Shown: positions 1 through 5,780 of the stretch, one piece after another | Position numbering within the stretch: the stretch's first letter is position 1 | Layout: each line of letters opens with the position of its first letter | Assembly (NCBI GenBank): GCA_014380965.1 | Contig: JACMIV010000081.1 | Coordinates: 1 to 10,951, forward strand | Reading direction: 5' to 3' | Length of the DNA: 10,951 nt | From: Rhizobiaceae bacterium | GTDB taxonomy: Bacteria; Pseudomonadota; Alphaproteobacteria; Rhizobiales; Rhizobiaceae | Translations under genes and position numbers: made by a program | The notes under the pieces: generated by a model | What the model saw: only the letters and a program-made list of their open reading frames with translations | Told to the model about the DNA's origin: nothing | Database searches by the model: none

Positions 1-2461
1 CGGTGTCGGGCGCCGTCGTCGCGCCTTGCGCGGCCTGGGCTCGGCGCCAGCCCGGCGTCTGGTAGGAACCGGCGGAGAAGGCGTTCCGGTCCCAGCGCGA
101 AGCGCCGTAGGCGCCCATGCCGGATGCTCCGTAGCCGCCATAGGAGGCTGACGGCTCCATCACCTCGACATGGGCCTCGGGCAGCTCGTCGAGAAAGCGC
201 GAGGGGATGGTCGACTGCCAGAGGCCGTGGATTCGCCGGTTCGAGACGAACCAGATCTTCACGCGCTTCTTGCCGCGGGTGATGCCAACATAGGCGAGGC
301 GCCGCTCCTCCTCGAGGCCGGAGCGGCCGCCTTCGTCGAGCGCGCGCTGGTGGGGGAAGAGGCCCTCCTCCCAACCAGGCAGGAAGACGGTCTCGAATTC
401 GAGGCCCTTGGCCGAATGCAGCGTCATGATCGAGACGGCGTCGAGCTCGGCATTCTGCTCGGCGTCCATCACGAGCGCGACATGCTCGAGGAAGCCGGGG
501 AGGCTGTCGTAGAGATCCATGGAGCGGATCAGCTCCTTCAGGTTCTCCAGGCGCCCCGGGGCCTCGGCCGAGCGGTCGTTCTGCCACATTTCGGTATAGC
601 CGGACTCTTCGAGGATCATCTCGGCAAGGTCGGTATGCTTCATCGAGGTCAGGAGTTCGGACCAGCGGTGGAAGTTGGCGACGACCTCCTGGAGGGACTT
701 GCGGGGCTTGGGCTTCAGCTCTTCCGTTGCGGCGATCTCGGCGGCCGCGGCCATCAATGGGATGGCGCGGGCCCTCGCATGGTCGTGGAGGAGGCGGATG
801 GCGGCGTCGCCGAGGCCGCGCTTCGGCGTATTGAGGATGCGCTCGAAGGCGAGGTCGTCTGCGGGCTGCACGGTGCTGCGGAAATAGGCCATCGCATCGC
901 GGATTTCCTGGCGCTCGTAAAAGCGAGGCCCGCCGATAACGCGGTAGTTGAGGCCGAGCGTGACGAAACGGTCCTCGAACTCGCGCATCTGGAAGGAAGC
1001 GCGGACGAGGATCGCCATGTCGTTGAGCTTATGGCTCTTCCTCTGGAGCTGCTCGATCTCCTCGCCGATGGCGCGCGCCTCCTCCTCCGAATCCCAGCCT
1101 GCATGGACCTCGACCTTCTCGTGGTCGGGGTGCGAGTGGTCGGTGAACAGCGTCTTGCCGAGGCGGTCCTCGTTGTGGGCGATCAGCGTCGACGCGGCGC
1201 CGAGGATATGGGCGGTGGACCGATAGTTGCGCTCCAGCCGGATGACGGCAGCGCCCGGAAAATCCTTGTCGAAGCGCAGGATGTTGTCGACCTCCGCGCC
1301 GCGCCAGCCGTAGATCGACTGGTCGTCGTCGCCGACGCAGCAGATGTTGACTTTGTTGTCGCTCGCGGGCCGTACCGCGCGTTGCGGCGCTGGCCCTCCG
1401 CGGGGGTCTCGCACCCGCTCGGACGAGCTATCGCCCCGATGGCCTTCGGCCGGGGAGGGCGTTTGCGCCTGGCTCCCTCGTCCTTCGACAGGCTCAGGAT
1501 GAGGGAGCTTGTTTGAGGTCGCCGCTGTGTCCTTCGGCGGATCAAGATCGGAGGCGGACATAGCTCCCTCATCCTGAGCCTGTCGAAGGACGAGGGGGCG
1601 GATCGCATCCTCACCCCTATCCCGCGCCCCATCACGCGCTTCAGTGCGCTGCGCCAGCAGCCGCAGCCACATGTACTGCGCGACGTTCGTGTCCTGGTAC
1701 TCGTCGACGAGGATGTAGCGGAAGCGCCGGTGGTAGTCGGCGAGGACGTCGGGATGCGCCCGCAGGATCGCGATCGGATGCATCAGGAGATCGCCGAAGT
1801 CGGCGGCGTTGAGACTCTTCAAGCGGTCCTGATAGGCTTGGTAGAGTTCGCGCCCCTTGCCGTTCGCAAACGCCCTCGCGTCGCCCTCCGGGATGTCCTT
1901 CGGGGTCAGCGCCTTGTTCTTCCAGCCGTCGACCAGCTGCGCGAAGGCGCGGGCCGGCCAGCGCTTGTCGTCGAGGTTCGCGGCCTGGATGAGCTGCTTC
2001 ATCAGGCGGATCTGATCGTCGGTGTCGAGGATGGTGAAGTTCGACTTCAGGCCGACGAGTTCGGCGTGGCGGCGCAGGATCTTGACGCCGATCGAATGGA
2101 ACGTGCCGAGCCAGGGCATCCCCTCCACCTCGCCGCCGACGAGAAGGCCGATGCGGTTCTTCATCTCCCGGGCCGCCTTGTTGGTGAAGGTTACCGCGAG
2201 GATCTGGGAAGGATAGGCCCGGCCGAGGCTGAGGATGTGGGCGATGCGCGTTGTCAATACCCGCGTCTTGCCGGTGCCTGCGCCTGCCAGCACAAGGACG
2301 GGGCCCTCCGTCGTCTCTACGGCGAGGCGCTGCTCTTCGTTGAGGCCATCGAAATAATTCGCCCGTTGGGGACCACCTCGTGCGGCCATCGCACGCGCGG
2401 CAATGCCACCTTCGCGGGGGCGCGAGGCGGTCTCGCGATTCGGCTGGTTGGTTTCGTTCAT
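1..2461 (-). CDS. uvrD: ATP-dependent DNA helicase, UvrD/PcrA type (C-terminus off the left edge)
   Basis: Superfamily 1A 3'-5' DNA helicase, which by family knowledge unwinds DNA in nucleotide excision and mismatch repair and strips RecA filaments. Reading leftward from ATG at 2459-2461, 820 codons stay open to the edge. Visible motifs: Walker A GAGTGKT (residues 60-66, Lys65), Ia TFTNKA, II LVDEYQD (Asp253, Glu254), III VGDDDQSIYGWRG (376-388), IV LERNYRS, V TLHSAKGLE (Lys685) and VI RLAYVGITR (Tyr724). All catalytic motifs are intact. The last visible residues (TPGWRRAQA and a short tail) look like the usual linker before the C-terminal Tudor-like domain, so I infer that several tens of residues are missing. 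Oddity: about 95 extra residues (273-367) separate motifs II and III, where relatives have only a short loop; the frame is kept. Only a weak AGGG lies before the start. The divergent hydrolase gene begins 86 bp away. Confidence 0.95.
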   Translation of the reverse strand, partial: MNETNQPNRETASRPREGGIAARAMAARGGPQRANYFDGLNEEQRLAVETTEGPVLVLAGAGTGKTRVLTTRIAHILSLGRAYPSQILAVTFTNKAAREMKNRIGLLVGGEVEGMPWLGTFHSIGVKILRRHAELVGLKSNFTILDTDDQIRLMKQLIQAANLDDKRWPARAFAQLVDGWKNKALTPKDIPEGDARAFANGKGRELYQAYQDRLKSLNAADFGDLLMHPIAILRAHPDVLADYHRRFRYILVDEYQDTNVAQYMWLRLLAQRTEARDGARDRGEDAIRPLVLRQAQDEGAMSASDLDPPKDTAATSNKLPHPEPVEGRGSQAQTPSPAEGHRGDSSSERVRDPRGGPAPQRAVRPASDNKVNICCVGDDDQSIYGWRGAEVDNILRFDKDFPGAAVIRLERNYRSTAHILGAASTLIAHNEDRLGKTLFTDHSHPDHEKVEVHAGWDSEEEARAIGEEIEQLQRKSHKLNDMAILVRASFQMREFEDRFVTLGLNYRVIGGPRFYERQEIRDAMAYFRSTVQPADDLAFERILNTPKRGLGDAAIRLLHDHARARAIPLMAAAAEIAATEELKPKPRKSLQEVVANFHRWSELLTSMKHTDLAEMILEESGYTEMWQNDRSAEAPGRLENLKELIRSMDLYDSLPGFLEHVALVMDAEQNAELDAVSIMTLHSAKGLEFETVFLPGWEEGLFPHQRALDEGGRSGLEEERRLAYVGITRGKKRVKIWFVSNRRIHGLWQSTIPSRFLDELPEAHVEVMEPSASYGGYGASGMGAYGASRWDRNAFSAGSYQTPGWRRAQAAQGATTAPDT
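1434..1455. repeat. Short bulged hairpin beside the 35-bp inverted repeat
   Basis: GGCC (1441-1444) and GGCC (1448-1451) pair around a TTC loop. An outer CCCC (1434-1437) and GGGG (1452-1455) can continue the stem past a three-base bulge. It lies within the same inserted stretch of uvrD and may be a second module of the element. Confidence 0.4.
1475..1596. repeat. Perfect 35-bp inverted repeat with 52-bp spacer
   Basis: The arms are 1475-1509 and 1562-1596, exact reverse complements over 35 bp; the spacer is 1510-1561. The core (TCCTTCGACAGGCTCAGGAT) is a sequence I recall as a very common dispersed intergenic repeat in alphaproteobacterial genomes, usually in facing pairs such as this. The transcript of uvrD would be able to form a very stable long hairpin here. 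No other copy is seen in this window. Confidence 0.9.
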
Positions 2462-2547
2462 GCTGCCCTATTTAGACCTTCGCGCGGGGAACACTAGTGG
2501 AACATGGCAGATGGCCGGGATCGGCCGCCGGGATAGGAGAGAGCGAC
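2462..2547. promoter_or_regulatory. Divergent intergenic region between uvrD and the hydrolase gene
   Basis: These 86 bp separate two divergent genes and so must hold, or lie next to, the promoters and leaders for both. I see no convincing -35/-10 pair on either strand; a small ACTAGT palindrome sits near the middle. The call rests on gene orientation alone. Confidence 0.4.
2535..2540 (+). promoter_or_regulatory. Shine-Dalgarno AGGAGA deciding the hydrolase start
   Basis: AGGAGA ends 7 bases before ATG at 2548. It favours that start over the upstream in-frame ATG at 2497, which has no such site and would add 17 residues unlike a leader in front of the Tat-like signal. Confidence 0.8.
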
Positions 2548-3423
2548 ATGACGAAGCCGGTAATCACGCAGGCGATGATCGACGCCTATGATGAATACAC
2601 CCATCTGACGCTCGATAGGCGCGGCTTCATGCAGAAGCTGACGGGTCTTGCCGGGACCGCCGTCGCTGCCGCCGCGATCGTTCCGATGCTCGCGGCATCG
2701 CACGCCAAGGCGGCGCTCGTTGCCGAGGACGATCCTGCGATCGAGGCGGTCCAGTCGACCTTCGACGCTGGCGGCAGCGAGATGAGGGCCTATGTCGCAC
2801 GGCCGACTTCCGGGGAGGGTCCGTTTCCCGCGGTCGTCGTGATCCACGAGAACCGCGGCCTCAACCCGCATATCCAGGATGTCGCGCGCCGTATGGCGAA
2901 GGACGGATTCCTGGCGCTTGCGCCGGACTTTCTGTCCGCCAGCGGGGGCACGCCGCCGGACGAGGACCAGGCGCGAGACCGGATCGGGCAGCTCGACCCT
3001 CAAAAGACGATTGAGGCGGCGGTCGCCACGGTCGCCTATCTGCAGACGGTCGAGGGATCGAACGGCAAGGTCGGCGCGATCGGTTTCTGCTGGGGCGGAG
3101 GCCTCGTCAACACGCTTGCAGTCGCTGATCCGGGCCTTGCCGCCGGCGTTGCCTATTACGGTCGGCAGCCGGATTCAGCCGACGTCCCCCAAATCAAGGC
3201 GGCGATCATGCTCCATTATGCCGGGCTCGACGAGCGCATCAACACCGGCGTCGAAGCCTACAAGGCAGCGTTGGAAGCCGCCGGCACCGAGCACCAGATC
3301 TTCCTCTATGACGGCGTCAACCACGCCTTCAACAACGACACTTCCGCCGCTCGCTACGACAAGGCGGCATCGGATCTGGCATGGGAGCGGACGGTGGAGT
3401 TTTTGAAGGCGAAGCTTGGGTGA
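2548..3423 (+). CDS. Dienelactone hydrolase family protein, YghX type, with Tat-like signal
   Basis: Alpha/beta hydrolase of 291 residues. The family hydrolyses esters or lactones with a Cys(or Ser)-Asp-His triad; the substrate here is unknown. Candidate triad: Cys181 in GFCWGG, Asp228 in GLDERIN and His259 in NHAFNND, plus the family glutamate Glu101 in HENRGLN. The run HENRGLNP, the YYGRQ segment and the ending are very close to what I recall of E. coli YghX. The N-terminus has RRGF (Arg24-Arg25), then a hydrophobic Ala-rich stretch and an AKAA site near residues 52-55, which fits a twin-arginine signal and periplasmic export; this is inferred. The preceding 20 residues (AYDEYTHL and flanks) also match YghX-type leaders. 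A good AGGAGA precedes the start. The gene is probably transcribed alone, since a 130-bp gap with hairpins follows. Confidence 0.92.
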   Translation: MTKPVITQAMIDAYDEYTHLTLDRRGFMQKLTGLAGTAVAAAAIVPMLAASHAKAALVAEDDPAIEAVQSTFDAGGSEMRAYVARPTSGEGPFPAVVVIHENRGLNPHIQDVARRMAKDGFLALAPDFLSASGGTPPDEDQARDRIGQLDPQKTIEAAVATVAYLQTVEGSNGKVGAIGFCWGGGLVNTLAVADPGLAAGVAYYGRQPDSADVPQIKAAIMLHYAGLDERINTGVEAYKAALEAAGTEHQIFLYDGVNHAFNNDTSAARYDKAASDLAWERTVEFLKAKLG

Positions 3424-3439
3424 GTGGTGCCCTTCAGGC

Positions 3440-3456
3440 TTGCCTCTTTAAGGCAA
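3440..3456. repeat. Small inverted repeat just after the hydrolase gene
   Basis: TTGCCT (3440-3445) and AGGCAA (3451-3456) pair across a 5-base loop, 16 bases after the hydrolase stop. No T-run follows on either strand, so it is not a classical intrinsic terminator. It could be a weak terminator or an operator for the protease gene. Confidence 0.35.
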
Positions 3457-3507
3457 AAGAAAGCCGGGATATGCTATGTTGGCGACCTGAACAGATGGGT
3501 AATCGAG

Positions 3508-3552
3508 GTCGCGCAGCAGCGCGACGTCGGCGCCTGCTGCGGGGGGAGCGCC
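3508..3552 (+). promoter_or_regulatory. Structured leader of the metalloprotease gene
   Basis: Two potential RNA hairpins lie directly before the start at 3554. The first is a perfect 7-bp stem, GTCGCGC (3508-3514) with GCGCGAC (3519-3525), loop AGCA. The second pairs GGCGC (3529-3533) with GCGCC (3548-3552), and its loop holds the G-rich ribosome binding site GGGGGGA (3541-3547). This arrangement could limit translation by hiding the site; the structure is seen in the sequence, the effect is inferred. Confidence 0.4.
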
Positions 3553-3553
3553 A

Positions 3554-5011
3554 ATGTCTGCAGGCTACACGGATTGGAAGTGGGGCGGTTTGGCTCAGGG
3601 CGCGTCGGCCGGCGAAGTGACGTGGAGCTTTGCCTCACTCGGAGGGCGCCTTCTCGAATTCCATCGTGCGATCGATTCCGCGCCCCACCAGCAAGCCATC
3701 CGTGCCGCCTTCGCCCTTTGGGAAAGCGTGGCCAACATCGATTTTGACGAGGTCGGTGATTCGCAGTCGGTTGATGTTCGCATTGGCTGGGAGCGGATCG
3801 ACGGCGTTGGCAAAACGGCTGGGCAGGCAAGCTGGACGGGATGGGCCCCAGAACTGTCCTACGCCGAAATCTCCTTCGATCTGGAGGAGACTTGGGATGT
3901 CTTCAACGGCACGGCCGGCGTCAATTTCTACGCGGTTGCCGTTCATGAGATCGGCCATGTCATCGGTCTCGATCATGTCGACGAGACCCTATCCATCATG
4001 AACCCGTACATCACCTCGCAGACCGGTCTTTCGGCGTCCGATGTCGCTCGCATCGTCGCGCTATACGGTCCGAGCGTGCCCGGAATCGAGACGGCCGACG
4101 GCTCCAACGTGGCGCTGAGCCACATCGGCTCGCACGGGACCTGGTCGCTCTCCGGCGTCGGTGACTTCAACGCCGACGGGCATGTCGACCTGCTCTGGCG
4201 CGACCCGGCGACGGCTCAGGTCGATCAGTGGCAGCTGAGGGATGGGTTCTGGTCTCTCTCGATCGACCTCGGCGCGAGCAAACCTGCAGGCTGGACCATC
4301 GCAGGCGTCGGCGATTTGAATGGCGACGGAGTGGACGACGTTCTCTGGCGGAACGCGGCCACTGCCCAGATCGATCAATGGCAGATGCAGAACGGCCACT
4401 GGTCGCGCTCTATAGACCACGGTGCGACGAAGGGCGCGGACTGGACGGAGGCGGCCATCGGCGACTTCAATGGCGACGGCACGGACGACGTTCTATGGCG
4501 GAAGACGGATACGGCCCAGGTTGACCAGTGGCAGATGAAGAACGGCTACTGGTCGCGCTCGATCGATCACGGCGCCAACAAGGGTCTCGACTGGACCCTC
4601 GCAGGGGTCGGCGATTTCAACGGCGACGGAGTGGACGACGTCCTCTGGCGGAACGCGGAGACCGCGCAAGTCGACCAGTGGCAGATGCAAAACGGTTATT
4701 GGTCGCGTTCGATCGATCACGGCGCCAACAAGGGCGTTGACTGGAGCGTAGCCGGGATCGGCGACTTCAATGGCGACGGCACCGATGATGTCCTATGGTC
4801 CAACGAGACCTCAGGCCAGCTAGACCGCTGGACGATGCAGAACGGCTACTGGTCGGCCTCCGTTGAGGACGGTATCCAGAGCGCGTCGATCGAACTTGCC
4901 GGGATCGGCGACATCGACGACGACGGCACGGACGACGCCTTCTGGTACGGTGTCAGCGATGCCCAGCTCTACAGCGCGGCGCTCTCGGGCGACGATGTCC
5001 TGATGTCCTGA
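3554..5011 (+). CDS. Matrixin-like zinc metalloprotease with FG-GAP/VCBS-type repeat propeller
   Basis: A 485-residue protein in two parts. Residues 1-180 form a metzincin catalytic domain with the zinc site HEIGHVIGLDH (His131, Glu132, His135, His141) and a Met-turn SIMNP (Met149), as in matrixins (peptidase family M10A); by family it should cleave peptide bonds. Residues from about 201 on form six repeats at a 50-residue period, each with a calcium-type loop such as DFNGDGTDD, then DVLWR and a WQMQNGYWS segment, typical of FG-GAP/VCBS beta-propeller blades. No Sec or Tat signal and no pro-domain are seen. The C-terminus is acidic then hydrophobic (GDDVLMS), loosely like type I secretion ends of proteases, but no RTX nonapeptides are visible. 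A G-rich ribosome site (3541-3548) precedes the ATG. The gene stands alone: a hairpin-bearing gap lies before it and a convergent gene after it. Secreted-protease function is likely; the target is unknown. Confidence 0.88.
   Translation: MSAGYTDWKWGGLAQGASAGEVTWSFASLGGRLLEFHRAIDSAPHQQAIRAAFALWESVANIDFDEVGDSQSVDVRIGWERIDGVGKTAGQASWTGWAPELSYAEISFDLEETWDVFNGTAGVNFYAVAVHEIGHVIGLDHVDETLSIMNPYITSQTGLSASDVARIVALYGPSVPGIETADGSNVALSHIGSHGTWSLSGVGDFNADGHVDLLWRDPATAQVDQWQLRDGFWSLSIDLGASKPAGWTIAGVGDLNGDGVDDVLWRNAATAQIDQWQMQNGHWSRSIDHGATKGADWTEAAIGDFNGDGTDDVLWRKTDTAQVDQWQMKNGYWSRSIDHGANKGLDWTLAGVGDFNGDGVDDVLWRNAETAQVDQWQMQNGYWSRSIDHGANKGVDWSVAGIGDFNGDGTDDVLWSNETSGQLDRWTMQNGYWSASVEDGIQSASIELAGIGDIDDDGTDDAFWYGVSDAQLYSAALSGDDVLMS
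4154..4990 (+). repeat. Tandem 150-bp coding repeats (about 5.5 copies)
   Basis: Repeat units begin at 4154, 4304, 4454, 4604, 4754 and 4901, so the first four periods are exactly 150 bp, the fifth is 147 bp, and the sixth unit is partial. Each encodes one 50-residue FG-GAP/VCBS-type blade starting G-(V/I)-G-D. Similarity is visible at the DNA level too: for example 4559-4584 and 4709-4734 are identical over 26 bp. The first and last units are the most diverged. Confidence 0.9.
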
Positions 5012-5017
5012 TGTCCT
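4994..5017 (+). repeat. Triple 8-bp tandem repeat across the protease stop codon
   Basis: GATGTCCT occurs three times head to tail and then GA follows. The TGA stop (5009-5011) falls in this run. Losing one copy or gaining one leaves the encoded C-terminus unchanged; only reduction to a single copy would extend the protein. Confidence 0.8.
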
Positions 5018-5048
5018 GACGCGAACGTCGACAGCGTTTTCGGCCGGC

Positions 5049-5062
5049 CGTCGCTGGCGACG
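5049..5062. terminator. Possible hairpin between convergent genes
   Basis: CGTCG (5049-5053) and CGACG (5058-5062) pair around a CTGG loop in the 116-bp gap between two convergent genes, where a shared terminator is expected. It has no T-run on either strand, so the call is weak. A GGCCGGCC palindrome (5042-5049) overlaps its left edge. Confidence 0.25.
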
Positions 5063-5127
5063 ATCCCCTTGCGTCACTTCGACCGCAAGTCGCATCAGAC
5101 CGCTCTCGGAACCGGCGGACGAGCGAT

Positions 5128-5646
5128 CTATCCCTTGCGCCCGATCGCAATCCGCCGCCCCAGCCTGTCGGGTCGCGCCAGCGCCATGTCGCGCTTCGCC
5201 AGCGGCTCGATCCTGGCCAGGATGTCGACCGGCCAGGGGGCGACCTTCGGGCCGGACATGTCGATCGACAGGACGAGACCTTCGAGCGTCGCGGAGAGCC
5301 AGCCGTCCGCGTGGTAGAGCTCCTGCCAGACGTGGAGGCGTTTCTCGTCGTAGTCGACGATGCGGCCGGTGACGAAGACCGTGTCGCCCTCGTGGACCTC
5401 CCGGACGTAGCAGACGTGGTTCTCGGCCGCATAGGTCGTCATGCCGCGCGCACGCGCATATTCGGCACCGAGCCCGAGAGTCGGAAAGTGTTCGTCCGCG
5501 CCTCGGTCGAAGAGGACGTGGTAGTAGGCAAGGTTCAAATGCCCGTTGAAGTCGATCCACTCCGGCAGGACGATGAGCGGAGAGGATCGATGCGGGGCGT
5601 GCGCGGCCTCCCCGGTTTCAATCTTCGCGGTTCGCGTCTCTCCCAT
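5128..5646 (-). CDS. Hotdog-fold acyl-CoA thioesterase family protein
   Basis: A 172-residue protein of the 4-hydroxybenzoyl-CoA thioesterase/YbgC-like class, which hydrolyses acyl-CoA thioesters in the cytoplasm. Evidence is the N-terminal signature WIDFNGHLNLAYY (residues 30-42, with Asp32 at the usual catalytic position and the following NGH), then the central strands around HVCYVREVHEGD and the later RLHVWQELYH, in the family order. Length suits a single hotdog domain with a short N-terminal extension. The style resembles thioesterases linked with carnitine/betainyl-CoA metabolism in alphaproteobacteria and pseudomonads, but no such neighbours are visible, so the substrate is open. I chose ATG at 5646 because GGGGGA lies 7 bases before it; an in-frame ATG at 5661 has no ribosome site. 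The stop is TAG. The gene is divergent from the flavoprotein gene and convergent with the protease. Confidence 0.87.
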   Translation of the reverse strand: MGETRTAKIETGEAAHAPHRSSPLIVLPEWIDFNGHLNLAYYHVLFDRGADEHFPTLGLGAEYARARGMTTYAAENHVCYVREVHEGDTVFVTGRIVDYDEKRLHVWQELYHADGWLSATLEGLVLSIDMSGPKVAPWPVDILARIEPLAKRDMALARPDRLGRRIAIGRKG

Positions 5647-5653
5647 TTCAGTT

Positions 5654-5659
5654 TCCCCC
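5654..5659 (-). promoter_or_regulatory. Shine-Dalgarno-like GGGGGA deciding the thioesterase start
   Basis: On the minus strand GGGGGA ends 7 bases before ATG at 5646. The alternative ATG at 5661 overlaps this site and is itself preceded by no purine-rich site, so 5646 is preferred. Use of 5661 would add only MGETE. Confidence 0.5.
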
Positions 5660-5661
5660 AT

Positions 5662-5766
5662 CGATTCGACTACGGCGCGTGGCCTCGATCCAACTTTCCC
5701 GCAACGGGCCTACTCTGGCGGACACGCCTCGATCTATGGCAAGGCGAAACCAATAAAAAGCATCGC
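5662..5766. promoter_or_regulatory. Divergent intergenic region between thioesterase and flavoprotein genes
   Basis: About 105 bp lie between two divergent starts and should contain promoters for both. I find no convincing -35/-10 pair; the AT-richest part is near 5750-5760, just before the flavoprotein ribosome site. The call rests on orientation alone. Confidence 0.35.
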
Positions 5767-5780
5767 GGGAGGAAAAGACC

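Larger units (their letters stand above)
1361..1645 (-). mobile_element. In-frame palindromic-repeat insertion inside uvrD (about 285 bp)
   Basis: This stretch codes for residues 273-367 of the helicase, between motif II (DEYQD) and motif III (GDDDQS). The encoded peptide is rich in Arg, Pro, Gly, Asp, Glu and Ser. It contains HPEPVEG and LRQAQDEG, which are the two strand readings of one dispersed repeat, and it has no resemblance to helicase sequence. The length is a multiple of three and no stop occurs, so the protein reads through. Precise ends are uncertain: I placed them where recognisable helicase sequence stops (LLAQR) and resumes (NKVNICCVGDDDQ). I see no transposase and no clear target-site duplication. 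It resembles in principle the Rickettsia palindromic elements that insert in frame into genes; that parallel is inference. Confidence 0.75.

Noticed and set aside
170..1516. 448-residue plus-strand open frame opposite uvrD
   Set aside because: It is antisense to clearly recognisable helicase motifs, has no protein-family resemblance, and owes its length to GC-rich codon structure. Its last residues come from the palindromic repeat.
1361..1645. Intein in the helicase
   Set aside because: The insert is too short, lacks intein splice-junction residues (N-terminal Cys/Ser and C-terminal His-Asn) and has no homing-endonuclease motif; it is explained by repeat DNA.
1361..1645. Broken uvrD (pseudogene)
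   Set aside because: The frame is intact from the ATG at 2461 to the left edge, and every helicase motif is present on both sides of the insert.
1730..2497. 255-residue plus-strand open frame
   Set aside because: Antisense shadow of the N-terminal third of uvrD, including the Walker A region; no ribosome site or family match.
2497..2547. Longer N-terminus for the hydrolase from ATG 2497
   Set aside because: No ribosome site is found there, whereas AGGAGA fits the start at 2548 and the signal sequence then lies at the expected place.
3440..3475. Sigma-70 promoter for the protease gene (TTGCCT with TATGCT)
   Set aside because: The spacing between the two boxes is 24 bp, too long for a normal promoter, and TTGCCT is part of an inverted repeat.
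4154..4990. CRISPR-like array
   Set aside because: The 150-bp periodicity is coding and in frame, with conserved amino acids over the whole unit; there are no short repeats with unrelated spacers.
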